Source: Paenibacillus sp. TCA20 (GTDB lineage: Bacteria; Bacillota; Bacilli; Paenibacillales; Paenibacillaceae). Taken from it: a DNA stretch of 64,000 bases. Position 1 is the first letter of the stretch. Each line of letters starts with the position of its first letter. The notes under the pieces are model-generated. The model was not told the origin of the DNA, ran no database searches, and worked only from the letters and a program-made list of their open reading frames with translations. Both the position numbers and the translations under genes were made by a program. Shown here one piece after another: positions 1 to 8,784 of the stretch. The stretch lies in NCBI RefSeq assembly GCF_000732325.1, contig NZ_BBIW01000006.1, positions 1 to 64,000 on the forward strand, written 5' to 3'.

Positions 1-252
1 TTCAGGCTTATGTACATATTCATATCCGATCTCGTCCAAACGCTGAATAATTGTCTCATTCACGAGACTAAGCTCTTCTACCCCGGCCATCATATCAATG
101 GTAGGCTTGGAGTCCATACCAGGAACAGCGGTGCTGCCGATATGTTCAATGAAGACAGGAAGACTTTCGAAGCTATATCGTATTTTCTTCTGTTCATGCT
201 CGTAGTCCTGCTTCCACTCTGCGTTGTATGAAGAAATCATGACTTGTTCCAT
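1..252 (-). CDS. GrpB family protein (UPF0157), 3' part outside window
   Basis: This is a minus-strand reading frame that starts at an ATG at 252 and stays open to the window edge, so only 84 N-terminal residues are visible. The segment IEHIGSTAVPG followed by SKPTIDMMAG is the conserved core of the GrpB/UPF0157 family (COG2320). Structurally this family belongs to the nucleotidyltransferase superfamily, but its substrate is unknown. The start is supported by GGAAAC a few bases upstream. Two more members lie in this window, one intact at 13910-14455 and one fragment at 31246-31386. The family assignment is secure; the cellular function is not known. Confidence 0.8.
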   Translation of the reverse strand, partial: MEQVMISSYNAEWKQDYEHEQKKIRYSFESLPVFIEHIGSTAVPGMDSKPTIDMMAGVEELSLVNETIIQRLDEIGYEYVHKPE

Positions 253-282
253 AAATGTTTCCTTTCGTGAATACATATGTGT

Positions 283-954
283 TCAGCTATTTGTCTGCAC
301 AGGTATGATCTCAATACTCAAATCGCTGGCTATAATGTGAAAAATATTCATGCTGTTCATCAGTATTCGAATCTCAAATAAACCTCCTTCAGTTATATCA
401 ATTTCAGGGTATAGCAAGACATCCTTCATAATCCCCGGGTAGTTATTAAACACCTTCACTCCGGTAAAGCATAATTGGTACTGGTGCTTAGAGTATCCGA
501 CGACGTCAAGAAGAATATCTGCCTGTTGATGATCCGTCCTTACATCTATAATTCTAGCATCATGCAAGTGAAATTCCTTATCTAATCTTCGAACCTCTGC
601 TGGCAGCTGCTCTTGTATGGAGTTGTAGTGTTCCCAGTATCTGTCGCAGATTGTTTTCCATTTATGGTCCCACTCCTTCTTCCATGCGCCGATCTCTGCC
701 TTCATCTCCGGGCTATGTATATAGCAATCCATAATGCTCTCGTCATATACGTACTTTAACAAGTGATCAGGCAAGAATTGCAGCATATGAGGGCGCAGCC
801 ATTCAAATCGGTCTCGTGACTCCTGATAGAAGTCCCTGCCTTCTGCAGCTAGCCATTGCATCTCCTCTTGGCGCTGTTCCTCCGATTCGAAGTAACTTCC
901 CATGCAGCCTCTTACCTGCATTTCGTTGTATAAATCCACCGTAAAACATCTCAT
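283..954 (-). CDS. DUF4085 family protein
   Basis: A 223-residue cytoplasmic protein opening with MRCFTVDLYNEMQ, the signature I associate with DUF4085 proteins of Bacilli. The frame could extend 18 codons upstream, but that would overlap the preceding gene, and the ATG at 954 has TAGGAGAG about 9 bases before it. The middle is rich in Trp, Tyr and charged residues, and the C-terminal third looks like beta structure. No catalytic motif is visible and no signal peptide or membrane segment is present. It follows the TraB-like gene in the same direction by about 20 bp and is probably co-transcribed. Function unknown. Confidence 0.65.
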   Translation of the reverse strand: MRCFTVDLYNEMQVRGCMGSYFESEEQRQEEMQWLAAEGRDFYQESRDRFEWLRPHMLQFLPDHLLKYVYDESIMDCYIHSPEMKAEIGAWKKEWDHKWKTICDRYWEHYNSIQEQLPAEVRRLDKEFHLHDARIIDVRTDHQQADILLDVVGYSKHQYQLCFTGVKVFNNYPGIMKDVLLYPEIDITEGGLFEIRILMNSMNIFHIIASDLSIEIIPVQTNS

Positions 955-976
955 TTTTTCTACTCTCCTACCCCTC

Positions 977-1612
977 CTATAGCGGATATTGAAGAAGAAT
1001 TTGCTCACTCTTCAGCCCTTCATGAAAAAGATAATTATGGTCTGCGCCAACGACACATAGTATTTTTCGTTGCGGATTTGCCTTGATCGCATTCTTTGCC
1101 CGCCGAATCATAATCTGATTCCTGACGATCCATCTAAAATTCACTGCTGTCGGATTAACCTCATACATCCATTCATATTTTTGCTTCGTTACTTGATCAA
1201 ATTCTGCGGAGTTAAATGGAATATTGCCATATGACCAAGTATCCATCTGCATTTGGAACCATTCATCATCCAGCTTCTCAAGCTCTTGACGTTTCTCTTC
1301 TGGAAAAGGCACAAAAGGATCAAAATCATTCCATACATCCAGCTCAAACCAGTCAATAGGCACAAACTCTACCCCATGCTCCTCACAATAAGGAAAGATT
1401 AGCTCCCAGTACTCACTCGCTGGCTCGCCCCAGTATCCCTGCTCATGCTTGTTATTCAAATACTTCTGCCAACTGTCAGGATGAACTTCACCGCAGATCA
1501 GGTCAGGCTTAAAGCGATGGATCATTTCTCGATATAGATCAAGAGAACAATGATACTGCTCTCTCAGGCTCTCATTATGAATCGTTCCCAGGATTCCAAC
1601 AACGGGTCTCAT
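977..1612 (-). CDS. TraB/GumN-like (Tiki/ChaN fold) protein
   Basis: A 211-residue soluble protein. The N-terminus carries GILGTIH (His12), then an ICGEVHPDSW segment, and the C-terminus carries CVVGADH (His192). A paired G-x-x-H near each end is the pattern of the TraB/GumN/Tiki and EreA/ChaN-like superfamily, some members of which are metal-dependent hydrolases or heme-binding proteins. I chose the ATG at 1612, preceded by AAAGGGG, over an upstream in-frame start six codons earlier. It sits between cysK and the DUF4085 gene, all on the minus strand. The superfamily call rests on motif spacing only; the substrate is unknown. Confidence 0.5.
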   Translation of the reverse strand: MRPVVGILGTIHNESLREQYHCSLDLYREMIHRFKPDLICGEVHPDSWQKYLNNKHEQGYWGEPASEYWELIFPYCEEHGVEFVPIDWFELDVWNDFDPFVPFPEEKRQELEKLDDEWFQMQMDTWSYGNIPFNSAEFDQVTKQKYEWMYEVNPTAVNFRWIVRNQIMIRRAKNAIKANPQRKILCVVGADHNYLFHEGLKSEQILLQYPL

Positions 1613-1639
1613 GAAGGCAGCCCCTTTCATTTTAGTGTG

Positions 1640-2581
1640 TTATACATCTGGATATAAGGCGGTAGATAAATATCTCTCACCTGTATCAGGGAGAATGACG
1701 ACTATCGCCTTCCCTTTATTCTCAGGCCTCTTTGCAAGGGTTAATGCAGCAGACACTGCTGCCCCAGAGGATATACCCACAAGAAGCCCTTCACTTCTAG
1801 CTAGCAGCCTAGAAACTTGCATCGCTTCATCATTTCTAACCGTGACAATCTCATCAATGACAGATCGGTTAAAGTTGTCTGGAATAAATCCGGCACCAAT
1901 GCCTTGTATGGAATGCAGTCCCTTTTTGCCGCCTGACAGCACTGGAGAATCATAAGGCTCCACAGCAACGACCTGAATGCTCTTGTTCTTATTCTTCAGA
2001 AATTCACCAACCCCGGAGATGGTACCTCCAGTACCTACACCCGCAACGAAGATATCAATGTTGCCTTCTGTATCTCTCCATATTTCTTCAGCTGTCGTCT
2101 GTTTATGTATTGCTGGATTAGCTGGGTTCTTGAATTGCTGAGGTATATAGGAGCCAGGTGTTTCTGCAGCTAGTTCCTCGGCCTTCTTGATTGCTCCAGC
2201 CATTCCCTCTTGTGCCGGTGTAAGTATTAATTCAGCTCCTAATGCAGTAAGCAGCTTACGACGCTCTATACTAAAGCTCTCCGGAAGCGTAATTATCAAT
2301 TTATATCCTAGGGCAGCTGCAGCAAATGCCAATCCCACACCAGTATTGCCGCTGGTCGGTTCGATAAGAATTGAATCCTGTGTAATAAGCCCGCGTTCCT
2401 CCGCATCTTTAATCATGGCATAGCCAATTCTATCTTTGACACTTCCTGCTGGATTAAAGTACTCTAGCTTGGCATACATAGTAGATTCAATTTGTTGGAC
2501 TTTTGAAAAATGACTTAATTCTAAGAGAGGTGTATTTCCGATAAGCTCGGTAAGGTTTTTGGCGATACGGCTCAAGTTCAT
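1640..2581 (-). CDS. cysK: cysteine synthase (O-acetylserine sulfhydrylase)
   Basis: PLP enzyme of 313 residues that makes L-cysteine from O-acetylserine and sulfide in the cytoplasm. The Schiff-base lysine is Lys49 in the PAGSVKDR context. The substrate loop SGNTG is at 77-81, the phosphate-binding loop GTGGTISG is near 183-190, and a C-terminal GISSGAA segment supplies the Ser facing the pyridine nitrogen. Length and motif order fit CysK of the fold-type II family. A CysM or cystathionine beta-synthase-like paralogue remains possible. GGAGGG precedes the ATG, and a dyad-symmetric site lies just upstream in the leader. Confidence 0.88.
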   Translation of the reverse strand: MNLSRIAKNLTELIGNTPLLELSHFSKVQQIESTMYAKLEYFNPAGSVKDRIGYAMIKDAEERGLITQDSILIEPTSGNTGVGLAFAAAALGYKLIITLPESFSIERRKLLTALGAELILTPAQEGMAGAIKKAEELAAETPGSYIPQQFKNPANPAIHKQTTAEEIWRDTEGNIDIFVAGVGTGGTISGVGEFLKNKNKSIQVVAVEPYDSPVLSGGKKGLHSIQGIGAGFIPDNFNRSVIDEIVTVRNDEAMQVSRLLARSEGLLVGISSGAAVSAALTLAKRPENKGKAIVVILPDTGERYLSTALYPDV

Positions 2582-2598
2582 CCCTCCAGCTAGATAAT

Positions 2599-2618
2599 AC
2601 CAACCAACGAGGTTGGTT
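2599..2618. promoter_or_regulatory. inverted repeat in the cysK leader
   Basis: ACCAACC (2599-2605) and GGTTGGT (2611-2617) form a 7-bp dyad. An alternative register pairs AACCAAC with GTTGGTT. It lies 18-37 bases upstream of the cysK ATG, beside a minus-strand -10-like TATAAC. It could be an operator or a leader hairpin. It does not match the CymR site that I know from B. subtilis. Confidence 0.4.
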
Positions 2619-2770
2619 ATACTAAAAAGCTAACATAGATGGAAAATAAATACAAACACCTACTTGAATAATGAATTAGAATTGCGAACATATCTGTCCC
2701 CAGCGGAAGGAATTTTGGTATACTGAAGGACAACTATACATTAGTAGACTTACTGAAAGAGGTTGGACAC

Positions 2771-3286
2771 ATGGAAAAAGCGACATTTGCAGGCGGATGC
2801 TTCTGGTGCATGGTTACTCCATTTGAGGAGCTGCCTGGCATCCACGGTATCGTATCAGGTTACACAGGGGGTACTGTAGAGAATCCCACATATGAACAGG
2901 TCAAGACCGGAACGACAGGTCACTATGAAGTCGTCGAAATTACTTTTGATCCAGAGCTGTTTCCATACGAGAAGCTGCTGGAGTTGTTCTGGCCTCAGAT
3001 TGATCCGACAGACGAAGGCGGGCAATTTCAAGATCGCGGCAGTCAGTATAAGACAGCAGTTTTTTATCATAATGAGCATCAGCGAGAGCTTGCTCTGGCT
3101 TCCAAAAAAGAGGTAGCAGAAAGCGGGCGGTTTGATAAACCGATTGTCACTGAGATCCTGCCAGCGGCTACATTCTACCCTGCCGAAGAATATCATCAGG
3201 ACTTCCATAAGAAGAATCAGAAGCATTATAAGGAAGACCGTGAGAAATCAGGCCGTGATGAATTTATTGCGGAAAATTGGAAGTAG
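2771..3286 (+). CDS. msrA: peptide-methionine (S)-S-oxide reductase MsrA
   Basis: A 171-residue cytoplasmic repair enzyme that reduces methionine-S-sulfoxide in proteins. The catalytic Cys10 sits in the canonical AGGCFWC motif. Further family blocks are SGYTGG, GHYEVVEITFDP, DRGSQY, and EEYHQDF near the C-terminus. It is a stand-alone MsrA with no fused MsrB domain and no signal peptide. AGAGGT precedes the ATG. It is divergent from cysK and converges on the APH-type kinase gene across a shared terminator. Two sulfur-amino-acid genes side by side may simply be coincidence. Confidence 0.95.
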   Translation: MEKATFAGGCFWCMVTPFEELPGIHGIVSGYTGGTVENPTYEQVKTGTTGHYEVVEITFDPELFPYEKLLELFWPQIDPTDEGGQFQDRGSQYKTAVFYHNEHQRELALASKKEVAESGRFDKPIVTEILPAATFYPAEEYHQDFHKKNQKHYKEDREKSGRDEFIAENWK

Positions 3287-3312
3287 AAAATCTCTGATCG
3301 TATAAACTTCAA

Positions 3313-3380
3313 AAAGAGAGCCAGACACTGTAAAGCTAGGTTAACAATTCGTTAAACTCTTACAGATTTTGGCTCTCTTT
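3313..3380. terminator. bidirectional terminator between msrA and APH-type kinase
   Basis: Outer arms AAAGAGAGCC and GGCTCTCTTT (10 bp) enclose inner arms CTGTAAAG/CTTACAG and GTTAAC/GTTAAC. A- and T-rich ends suit termination on both strands of this convergent pair. Confidence 0.85.
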
Positions 3381-3396
3381 ATCATAGTTGCTTATA

Positions 3397-4266
3397 TCAC
3401 ACAATAACATCCGCTGTCAGGTACTTGTTTTCATTTAGTATGTTTCTGACCCGCTTCAACATGTCCTTTCCTTTTAAAAGATCGCTCCCTCTGCTGAGCA
3501 GCACTCCTCTGAGTGTCGCAATCGCTTCAAACAGCTCCAGCTCTTCATCCGTATAAGCGGTTGCAGATAAACAAGCGGCTCGATACACGGCTGCATTCCG
3601 TTCTCCTGCAAATATCCGCATAACAATGACAGACCAGGCGATATCATATCTTGCATCTCCCAGCTGCCCATTGGTCCAATCGATGATCTTGTATTGACCT
3701 TCCTGCTCCAAAACATTGCCGAGATTAAAATCACCGTGAATCACACTATGATGATTGAGATTTGCACGCTCCAGCAGCGGCATCAGCAGCCGCTTGATAT
3801 CCTCATGCTGATCGATTGCCGGATAGAAATAGAACATAAAATCGTATTCCGGCAATAAGTCGCCGAACTCCGTATCTACCGGCAGCTTATGTATATCGGT
3901 CAACATTTTGGCGAGCTTACGAACAACCGCTGCACCCAATCGGGTAACCGGTGCTCCATCATAAGGAGTAAGCAGAACCTGATTGCCGTTCAGATCATAA
4001 CCCCAGCCAAGCGGCCTGGACACGGGCATCCCATAGCTATGCAGAAGCTCAAGCAGTTTATATTGGCGCCGGATATCCGGTCTGGAATCGCGATTCCATA
4101 TTTTGAGCACAAGGCTGTTTTCCTCTTCATCGGGCACGATCTGGAAGACTTGGGCTTCAAGACCCGCTTCTAACGCCGTCATCTCGGGAGAACTGCCTGG
4201 CTTAAGCAGAACATCTACCTTGTCATTCTTTTCTTCCCAACGAATATCGAGCAGATATTGACTCAT
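3397..4266 (-). CDS. aminoglycoside phosphotransferase (APH) family kinase
   Basis: A 289-residue protein with the APH/choline-kinase fold. An N-lobe lysine in LVLKIW near residue 54 would contact ATP. The Brenner motif HGDFNLGN near 177-184 carries the catalytic Asp, and IDWTNGQLGDARYDIA supplies the metal-binding Asp. Family substrates include aminoglycosides, homoserine, choline and sugars; nothing here picks one. The stop lies 14 bases past the ROK kinase gene on the same strand, so the two are probably co-transcribed, which weakly favours a metabolite substrate over antibiotic resistance. AAGGAG precedes the ATG. Confidence 0.8.
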   Translation of the reverse strand: MSQYLLDIRWEEKNDKVDVLLKPGSSPEMTALEAGLEAQVFQIVPDEEENSLVLKIWNRDSRPDIRRQYKLLELLHSYGMPVSRPLGWGYDLNGNQVLLTPYDGAPVTRLGAAVVRKLAKMLTDIHKLPVDTEFGDLLPEYDFMFYFYPAIDQHEDIKRLLMPLLERANLNHHSVIHGDFNLGNVLEQEGQYKIIDWTNGQLGDARYDIAWSVIVMRIFAGERNAAVYRAACLSATAYTDEELELFEAIATLRGVLLSRGSDLLKGKDMLKRVRNILNENKYLTADVIV

Positions 4267-4280
4267 CGCAATACTCCTTT

Positions 4281-5252
4281 TTATCCGTGTTGTAATCTAT
4301 CTAATGCATACGCTGCTGCGCCAAACATTCCTGCTCTTCCACCAAGCCGGGCTGGTTCAATTCTGCAGGCTTCTCTCGACAGCTTCAACGCATGACGATG
4401 AACCGTTTCTCTCACCGTCCCCAGCAAACGCTCTCCTGCTGCAGACATACCTCCTCCAACAATAACAATCTCGGGATTAAATAGATTAATGACGTTAGCT
4501 AAACCGAACCCGAGAATTTCACCTGTCTCCTGCATTACTTCCCTGGCGGTCTGATCCTCCAGATCGTAAGCATCTGAGATCATCTTGGCTGTGATGTGGG
4601 TATAATCCCCCTGTACCCAATCCTGAATCATACTCTGCTGACCAGCAGCCAGCTTCTCAAGCAGCGTATTCACCATTCCGACTGCCGAAGCATATCTGCC
4701 AAGACACCCTGAGCTGCCGCATTTGCAAGGACGTCCTTCTCTATACATATTCATGTGTCCAATCTCACCTGCGCTGGAGGTCGTGCCATAGAGAACCTGT
4801 CCACCGCAGACAATCCCAGATCCAAGCCCTGTACCCAGTGTAATCAGAAAGATGTTCTGGTAGCCTGCTCCTGCCCCATGACGCCATTCTCCATATAGAT
4901 TTACACGTACATCATTATCTATATAGACAGGGAAATTGAAATGCTCCTTCATACGATCCACAACCGGGATGTTTTCCCAATCTGGAAAATTCGGCGAAAA
5001 AATAGAGAACCCTGCTTGAGGATCCAGTAGTCCTGGAATTCCCATTCCCATAACCTCAATATCCTCCTGCGACAAATTTACGGAAGCGAGCAGTTTTTGC
5101 ACCGTTTCTGCGATATTGGATAATACATATGCTGGCCCTTTTGCAGCTTCCGTCGCCACGCTCAGCTCTGTTACTGTCTCAAATTGTTTCGAGTAAATCG
5201 CTGCTTTCGTATTAGTCCCGCCGAGATCAACACCGATTAAATATTTGCTCAT
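4281..5252 (-). CDS. glcK: ROK family glucokinase
   Basis: A 323-residue cytoplasmic sugar kinase. DLGGTNTK at 9-16 is the ATP phosphate loop, NDVRV near 113 holds the likely catalytic Asp, and EIGH near 163 plus the zinc motif C176-x-C178-x4-C183 (CKCGSSGC) are ROK hallmarks. It most likely phosphorylates glucose, although ROK enzymes for other hexoses look alike. There is no helix-turn-helix, so it is a kinase and not a ROK repressor. TAGGAGC precedes the ATG. It is the first gene of a probable two-gene unit with the APH-type kinase. Confidence 0.85.
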   Translation of the reverse strand: MSKYLIGVDLGGTNTKAAIYSKQFETVTELSVATEAAKGPAYVLSNIAETVQKLLASVNLSQEDIEVMGMGIPGLLDPQAGFSIFSPNFPDWENIPVVDRMKEHFNFPVYIDNDVRVNLYGEWRHGAGAGYQNIFLITLGTGLGSGIVCGGQVLYGTTSSAGEIGHMNMYREGRPCKCGSSGCLGRYASAVGMVNTLLEKLAAGQQSMIQDWVQGDYTHITAKMISDAYDLEDQTAREVMQETGEILGFGLANVINLFNPEIVIVGGGMSAAGERLLGTVRETVHRHALKLSREACRIEPARLGGRAGMFGAAAYALDRLQHG

Positions 5253-5292
5253 CTGTCTGCTCCTACACGTACTTAAGTATTTTTTAAGCTAT

Positions 5293-5325
5293 AAAAAAGA
5301 GATCCCTATCGGACCTCCTTTTTGC
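5293..5325 (-). terminator. terminator after small membrane protein gene
   Basis: Imperfect hairpin: AAAAAGGAGGTCC pairs with GGATCTCTTTTTT on the minus strand and is followed by a T run. It lies 11 bases past the stop of the small membrane protein gene. Confidence 0.55.
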
Positions 5326-5335
5326 ATAAGCTTCA

Positions 5336-5611
5336 TTATTTTCTATAAGCCTTGAATCCAAAATAACATAACAGAGAAATTATTGATATCCCCATTAGAA
5401 GCTCTACGTTCTCATTATAAGTGCTTGCTGGAAGGAGCTCTAATATAAAACTAAGTCCTCCGCTCCAAGTGTCGTTCAGCAAAAAAACACTCAGGATCAA
5501 GGAATACCCAAACACAAAAAGAGCTAGCTTAGACCAATACTGTCCATCTTCCGATTTGAAAATAAAAAGTAGAGATAAAATAGAACAAATAAACAATAAT
5601 GCCAGCAACAT
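5336..5611 (-). CDS. small membrane protein of unknown function
   Basis: A 91-residue protein with three likely transmembrane segments: near 2-18 (LLALLFICSILSLLFIF), near 30-48, and close to the C-terminus (LLMGISIISLLCYFGF). The open frame runs further upstream, but the ATG at 5611 with AGGTG just before it is the first well-supported start, and longer versions would overlap the GNAT gene in another frame. I do not recognise the family. It lies directly downstream of the GNAT gene and may share its transcript. Confidence 0.6.
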   Translation of the reverse strand: MLLALLFICSILSLLFIFKSEDGQYWSKLALFVFGYSLILSVFLLNDTWSGGLSFILELLPASTYNENVELLMGISIISLLCYFGFKAYRK

Positions 5612-5634
5612 GTCATCACCTGCTTCGATTAAGA

Positions 5635-6183
5635 CTACTTGTCGATAAAATCGTTCACCTGACAGAGCCATACCATGTGCACGGAGCCAGGTCCCCAGTA
5701 ATCCTCTACAACAGCATACGGCTTGCCGAATTTTCGCAGCCACTTCTGCTGTGCCCGCTTATATCCGCTGTCCAGACAAAACTGTTCGACTCCCTGTTCA
5801 TTCAGTAGAGTCAGCAGCGCCTTGATCAATGCAGAGCCTATCCCCTGCCCCTGATAACTGGGGAGCACATATAAACTGCCGAGCTCACCCACATGATCCA
5901 GTGCATGCTCGGTGCACACTTTAATATCCTCTCCACAAGGCGAATACGAGATGGTGCCTACGACCACATCATCCTGCATCGCTGCGAGAAAAAGAGTATC
6001 TGCAGCATCCGATTGAAGCGCCCTTTGAAGGAGCTTTTTCTTAAGCTCAATTTCCCCGGAAAGATCCTCTTCCAGATGGGCGATGCCTTCTTTTTCAAAC
6101 GTATCCGGTATGGTCTTCTCAAAAATATAATTAACCCTCTCGACATCAGCCGAACCCGCCGGTATGACCCGTACTTTGCTCAA
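5635..6183 (-). CDS. GNAT family N-acetyltransferase
   Basis: An acetyl-CoA-dependent acyltransferase of about 182 residues. The acetyl-CoA loop is QGQGIGSALI, preceded by LGSLYVLPSYQ, and the C-terminal part has the usual beta-bulge region (FCLDSGYKRAQQKWLRKFG). I prefer the TTG start at 6183, which follows GGAGGAAGGGAG, over a GTG seven codons upstream that would overlap the binding site. The acceptor is unknown. It is the first of thirteen GNAT genes or remnants in the window. Confidence 0.75.
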   Translation of the reverse strand: MSKVRVIPAGSADVERVNYIFEKTIPDTFEKEGIAHLEEDLSGEIELKKKLLQRALQSDAADTLFLAAMQDDVVVGTISYSPCGEDIKVCTEHALDHVGELGSLYVLPSYQGQGIGSALIKALLTLLNEQGVEQFCLDSGYKRAQQKWLRKFGKPYAVVEDYWGPGSVHMVWLCQVNDFIDK

Positions 6184-6261
6184 GACATTACTCCCTTCCT
6201 CCACATTTCAGATCTGCGATTATGAATTGCACTTGGCAGTCTATCTTTTTGGCGTGGCATG

Positions 6262-6627
6262 TTATACCCTGCTTAATTTCTCAACCGCCTGCTCCTCATG
6301 ATCCAGGAAAAAGATATGTCGGCCCTTATTGCTCTCATATATAAAGTCCTTCAGACTCTTGCTCTCATAGATTGAAAAATCACCCACGATCGCGATCGTC
6401 GTCTGGTAATTTACAAACTTCTGCATGATCTCACCGGCCAGCTTCGTCTTCAGATCAAAAAACGGCTCCGCTATTGCTGATTTATGCAGGACAATTCGGC
6501 TCGAACCTGTCTCATACTTCACCGTTGCCATAAGATCCAAGGCGGATTGAACATCTTCAATTAATACATCCATATCACTTACAATAGCAACCTCAACTCC
6601 ATTGTGCTGAACAATCGATATTTCCAT
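6262..6627 (-). CDS. DUF4180 domain protein
   Basis: A 121-residue cytoplasmic protein. The start ILVQHNG-type strand, the stretch around IVLHKSAIAEPFFDLKT and the closing FFLDHEEQAVEKL match what I recall for DUF4180. The family resembles an alpha/beta STAS-like domain but has no assigned function. GGGAGG lies 7 bases before the ATG at 6627; seven earlier in-frame codons are ignored. It stands alone between the GNAT and glycosyltransferase genes. Confidence 0.65.
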   Translation of the reverse strand: MEISIVQHNGVEVAIVSDMDVLIEDVQSALDLMATVKYETGSSRIVLHKSAIAEPFFDLKTKLAGEIMQKFVNYQTTIAIVGDFSIYESKSLKDFIYESNKGRHIFFLDHEEQAVEKLSRV

Positions 6628-6767
6628 CTTTATTCCTCCCGACTTCAATAGGACAAGTTCCTATGCGCTTAGAGGACCAGCAGCACGCTTATCCCCACAT
6701 TCTCATTAAACACGGAATATCCATTTTCCACAACCAATCTCCTCAAGCATTTAAGCTAATCGGTTGA

Positions 6768-7781
6768 TTAATAGACGAACCTGCGCTGTGCCCAGTAGCT
6801 GAACACAAAGATGGATACCTCCGTCAGTATCTTCGCAGCAAGCAGCGGAATGATTAATTTTTCATTGTAAAAGTACAACAGTCCATAATTCAGCAGCAAT
6901 ATGAGCAGGACAAGTGCAAAGTACTTGGGAAAAGATTGATAAACTCTCTTCGTATGGCCTCCCGTGAACACATATCTTCGATTCATAGAATAGTTGAATA
7001 CAGAACTGCACAGCCTTGCAACGACCACCGATAATAATAGACTGCTGCTGAAATAATGAACGATGAACAATAACGCAAAATCAAGAAGTGCAGAGATCAG
7101 CGACGAAGTGCTGAACAGCAGAATCGGATAATAGATCCGCAGCGAATCGGCAACAGGACGAAAGTGAGAAGATTTATTCTCATCCAAATAAACCGTATCT
7201 ATATATTCCTCTGTAATAGGATAGCCTGCTGTGTTCGCGGTCAGCAGCATGTTCATCTCATATTCGAATCGCTCGCCAGGGAGATCTGAGAGCCAGCTCA
7301 GCATGGATAAGGGAAATCCGCGCAGTCCCGTCTGTGTATCGTATACTTTATTTCCTGTCGTCAGTTTAAAAACAGCTCTCGTGACCGTATTCCCGAACCG
7401 GCTTCGGAGAGGTACCTTGCCGCTGAAGCGCCGGCTGCCGAGCACCATGCCAGGTACTGTCTGCTTCTGCACGGCTTCATATATCCGCTGTATATCATGT
7501 GGAAGATGCTGACCGTCACTGTCGGCCGTAATGATGGGGCCCGGGAGTCCGGCTCTCTGAATATGCGCAAAGCCTGTTTTTAATGCGCGTCCTTTACCCA
7601 GATTGGTCTCATGCGTGAGGACGGTACACCTTAGGGATTCTACCAATGTAAAAATCTTACTGTATGCCGGACCACTGCCATCGTCGATAACGACAATTGG
7701 GCCCAGCTCACAGCTTAGAAGCTGAATAATTAAATCAAGCAAGCGGTCATCCGGTTCATAGGCTGGAATTAGAATGGTCAT
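6768..7781 (-). CDS. GT2 glycosyltransferase fused to a GtrA membrane domain
   Basis: A 337-residue membrane enzyme. Residues 1-200 form a family 2 glycosyltransferase (opening MTILIPAYEPDD, then VVIDDGSG, NLGKGRALKTGF, and the metal site ITADSDGQH). Residues 215-337 carry four hydrophobic segments of a GtrA domain, as in flippase-like proteins of polyprenyl-sugar pathways. The expected role is to make, or help move, a lipid-linked sugar for decorating the cell surface. The ATG is one base from the upstream stop, so it is translationally coupled to the NAGPA-type gene. Confidence 0.82.
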   Translation of the reverse strand: MTILIPAYEPDDRLLDLIIQLLSCELGPIVVIDDGSGPAYSKIFTLVESLRCTVLTHETNLGKGRALKTGFAHIQRAGLPGPIITADSDGQHLPHDIQRIYEAVQKQTVPGMVLGSRRFSGKVPLRSRFGNTVTRAVFKLTTGNKVYDTQTGLRGFPLSMLSWLSDLPGERFEYEMNMLLTANTAGYPITEEYIDTVYLDENKSSHFRPVADSLRIYYPILLFSTSSLISALLDFALLFIVHYFSSSLLLSVVVARLCSSVFNYSMNRRYVFTGGHTKRVYQSFPKYFALVLLILLLNYGLLYFYNEKLIIPLLAAKILTEVSIFVFSYWAQRRFVY

Positions 7782-7782
7782 C

Positions 7783-8784
7783 TCATTCTCCCTCCGCTAC
7801 ATACAGGATATCGCTGACCCCGCGTTCTTCATTTTTACCTTGAGGATTGTTCACGACCCTGCCCATGAATACCATCGTAGAGGAGCCGCCGCCGTCCAGA
7901 TTATAAGCCTCTGTTGCACCGAGGTTATCCATTAGCTGTGCAAGCTCGTCCAGCGTCATTCCGCGACTGTAGCCTTTATTTCGCCCATCCACCACGACAA
8001 AAACATAATGATTCGGTTCAATCATACCGATCGCTGTCCGCGGGTTCGCAGCCTGAATGGAACGGTTGCCGAAATTGCTGTCAATCTTGACATGACTAAA
8101 ATCTCCCGTGATCTCACCGTCCTGTATGAGAATCGGTCCAAAGGAGAGCGTATGGACTGCCCTGTCAGCCAGCAGCTCAGAGGAAGAAACTTCGGTCTCG
8201 TTATACGTCTGCATGGAGCCATCCGCAAACAATACCATCGCATCTCTCACCGGGCTGTCTCGATAGAGCGTTCCATTGCGAATAATGACTCCATCGCTTC
8301 GGAATCCATAGTAGTCTCCATTGATCGCGAAGATCGCATTTTTGCCTGAAGCAATATCCGAGGTATTCTCGATAATATTCGTTCCAAAGCTGTCATTCGC
8401 GAATGCTGTGCGTAAGAGATCCGCATTTTTGAGTACCACATCGGCAACATAGTAAGTAATTTGGTCCTCACCCGTACCCGTTTGTACCTGGTCAATCTGA
8501 ATCTGAATATCATCACTCGTATAATTCCAGTCATCATACTCCGCCTCAGTAGTGGATGCAGAGGTATTGCTAGACTCGGCTGTACTAGCTGCTTGATTAG
8601 ACTCGGCTGTACTAGCTGCTTGATTAGACTCCGCTGTCTCATCCGTGACCACAACCTCAACGTGCTCAATAAGATAGCGATCAGCAAGTCCATATAATAT
8701 AACCCCCACGATGATTAGAATCATTATGGAGATGAACATCCCTTTTCTTTTCCGTATTTGACCAAGCTTCAGATCGGCTCTCAT
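7783..8784 (-). CDS. membrane-anchored phosphodiester glycosidase (NAGPA domain)
   Basis: A 333-residue protein with one N-terminal transmembrane anchor (about 16-33) and an extracellular Ser/Thr/Ala-rich linker (about 50-85) that contains a repeated ESNQAAST unit. The NAGPA-type domain (PF09992) follows, with FAINGDYYG, NPRTAIG and NLDGGGSSTM as core motifs. This fold removes GlcNAc-1-phosphate-type caps in other systems; in Bacilli it is linked to wall polymer turnover. The one-base spacing to the GT2-GtrA gene suggests that one makes and the other trims a surface glycan. AAAGGGG precedes the ATG. Confidence 0.82.
   Translation of the reverse strand: MRADLKLGQIRKRKGMFISIMILIIVGVILYGLADRYLIEHVEVVVTDETAESNQAASTAESNQAASTAESSNTSASTTEAEYDDWNYTSDDIQIQIDQVQTGTGEDQITYYVADVVLKNADLLRTAFANDSFGTNIIENTSDIASGKNAIFAINGDYYGFRSDGVIIRNGTLYRDSPVRDAMVLFADGSMQTYNETEVSSSELLADRAVHTLSFGPILIQDGEITGDFSHVKIDSNFGNRSIQAANPRTAIGMIEPNHYVFVVVDGRNKGYSRGMTLDELAQLMDNLGATEAYNLDGGGSSTMVFMGRVVNNPQGKNEERGVSDILYVAEGE
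8571..8638 (-). repeat. 27-bp tandem repeat coding the glycosidase linker
   Basis: Two identical 27-bp units (8571-8597 and 8598-8624) and a partial third encode the repeated ESNQAAST segment of the extracellular linker. Copy number could change by slippage without breaking the frame. Confidence 0.85.

Noticed and set aside
10..231. Plus-strand 73-residue open frame at the window start
   Set aside because: It is antisense to the GrpB gene, whose family core is clear.
3397..4266. Aminoglycoside resistance gene
   Set aside because: Only the general APH fold is visible; the ROK kinase neighbour suggests a metabolic role, and no resistance subfamily motif is evident.
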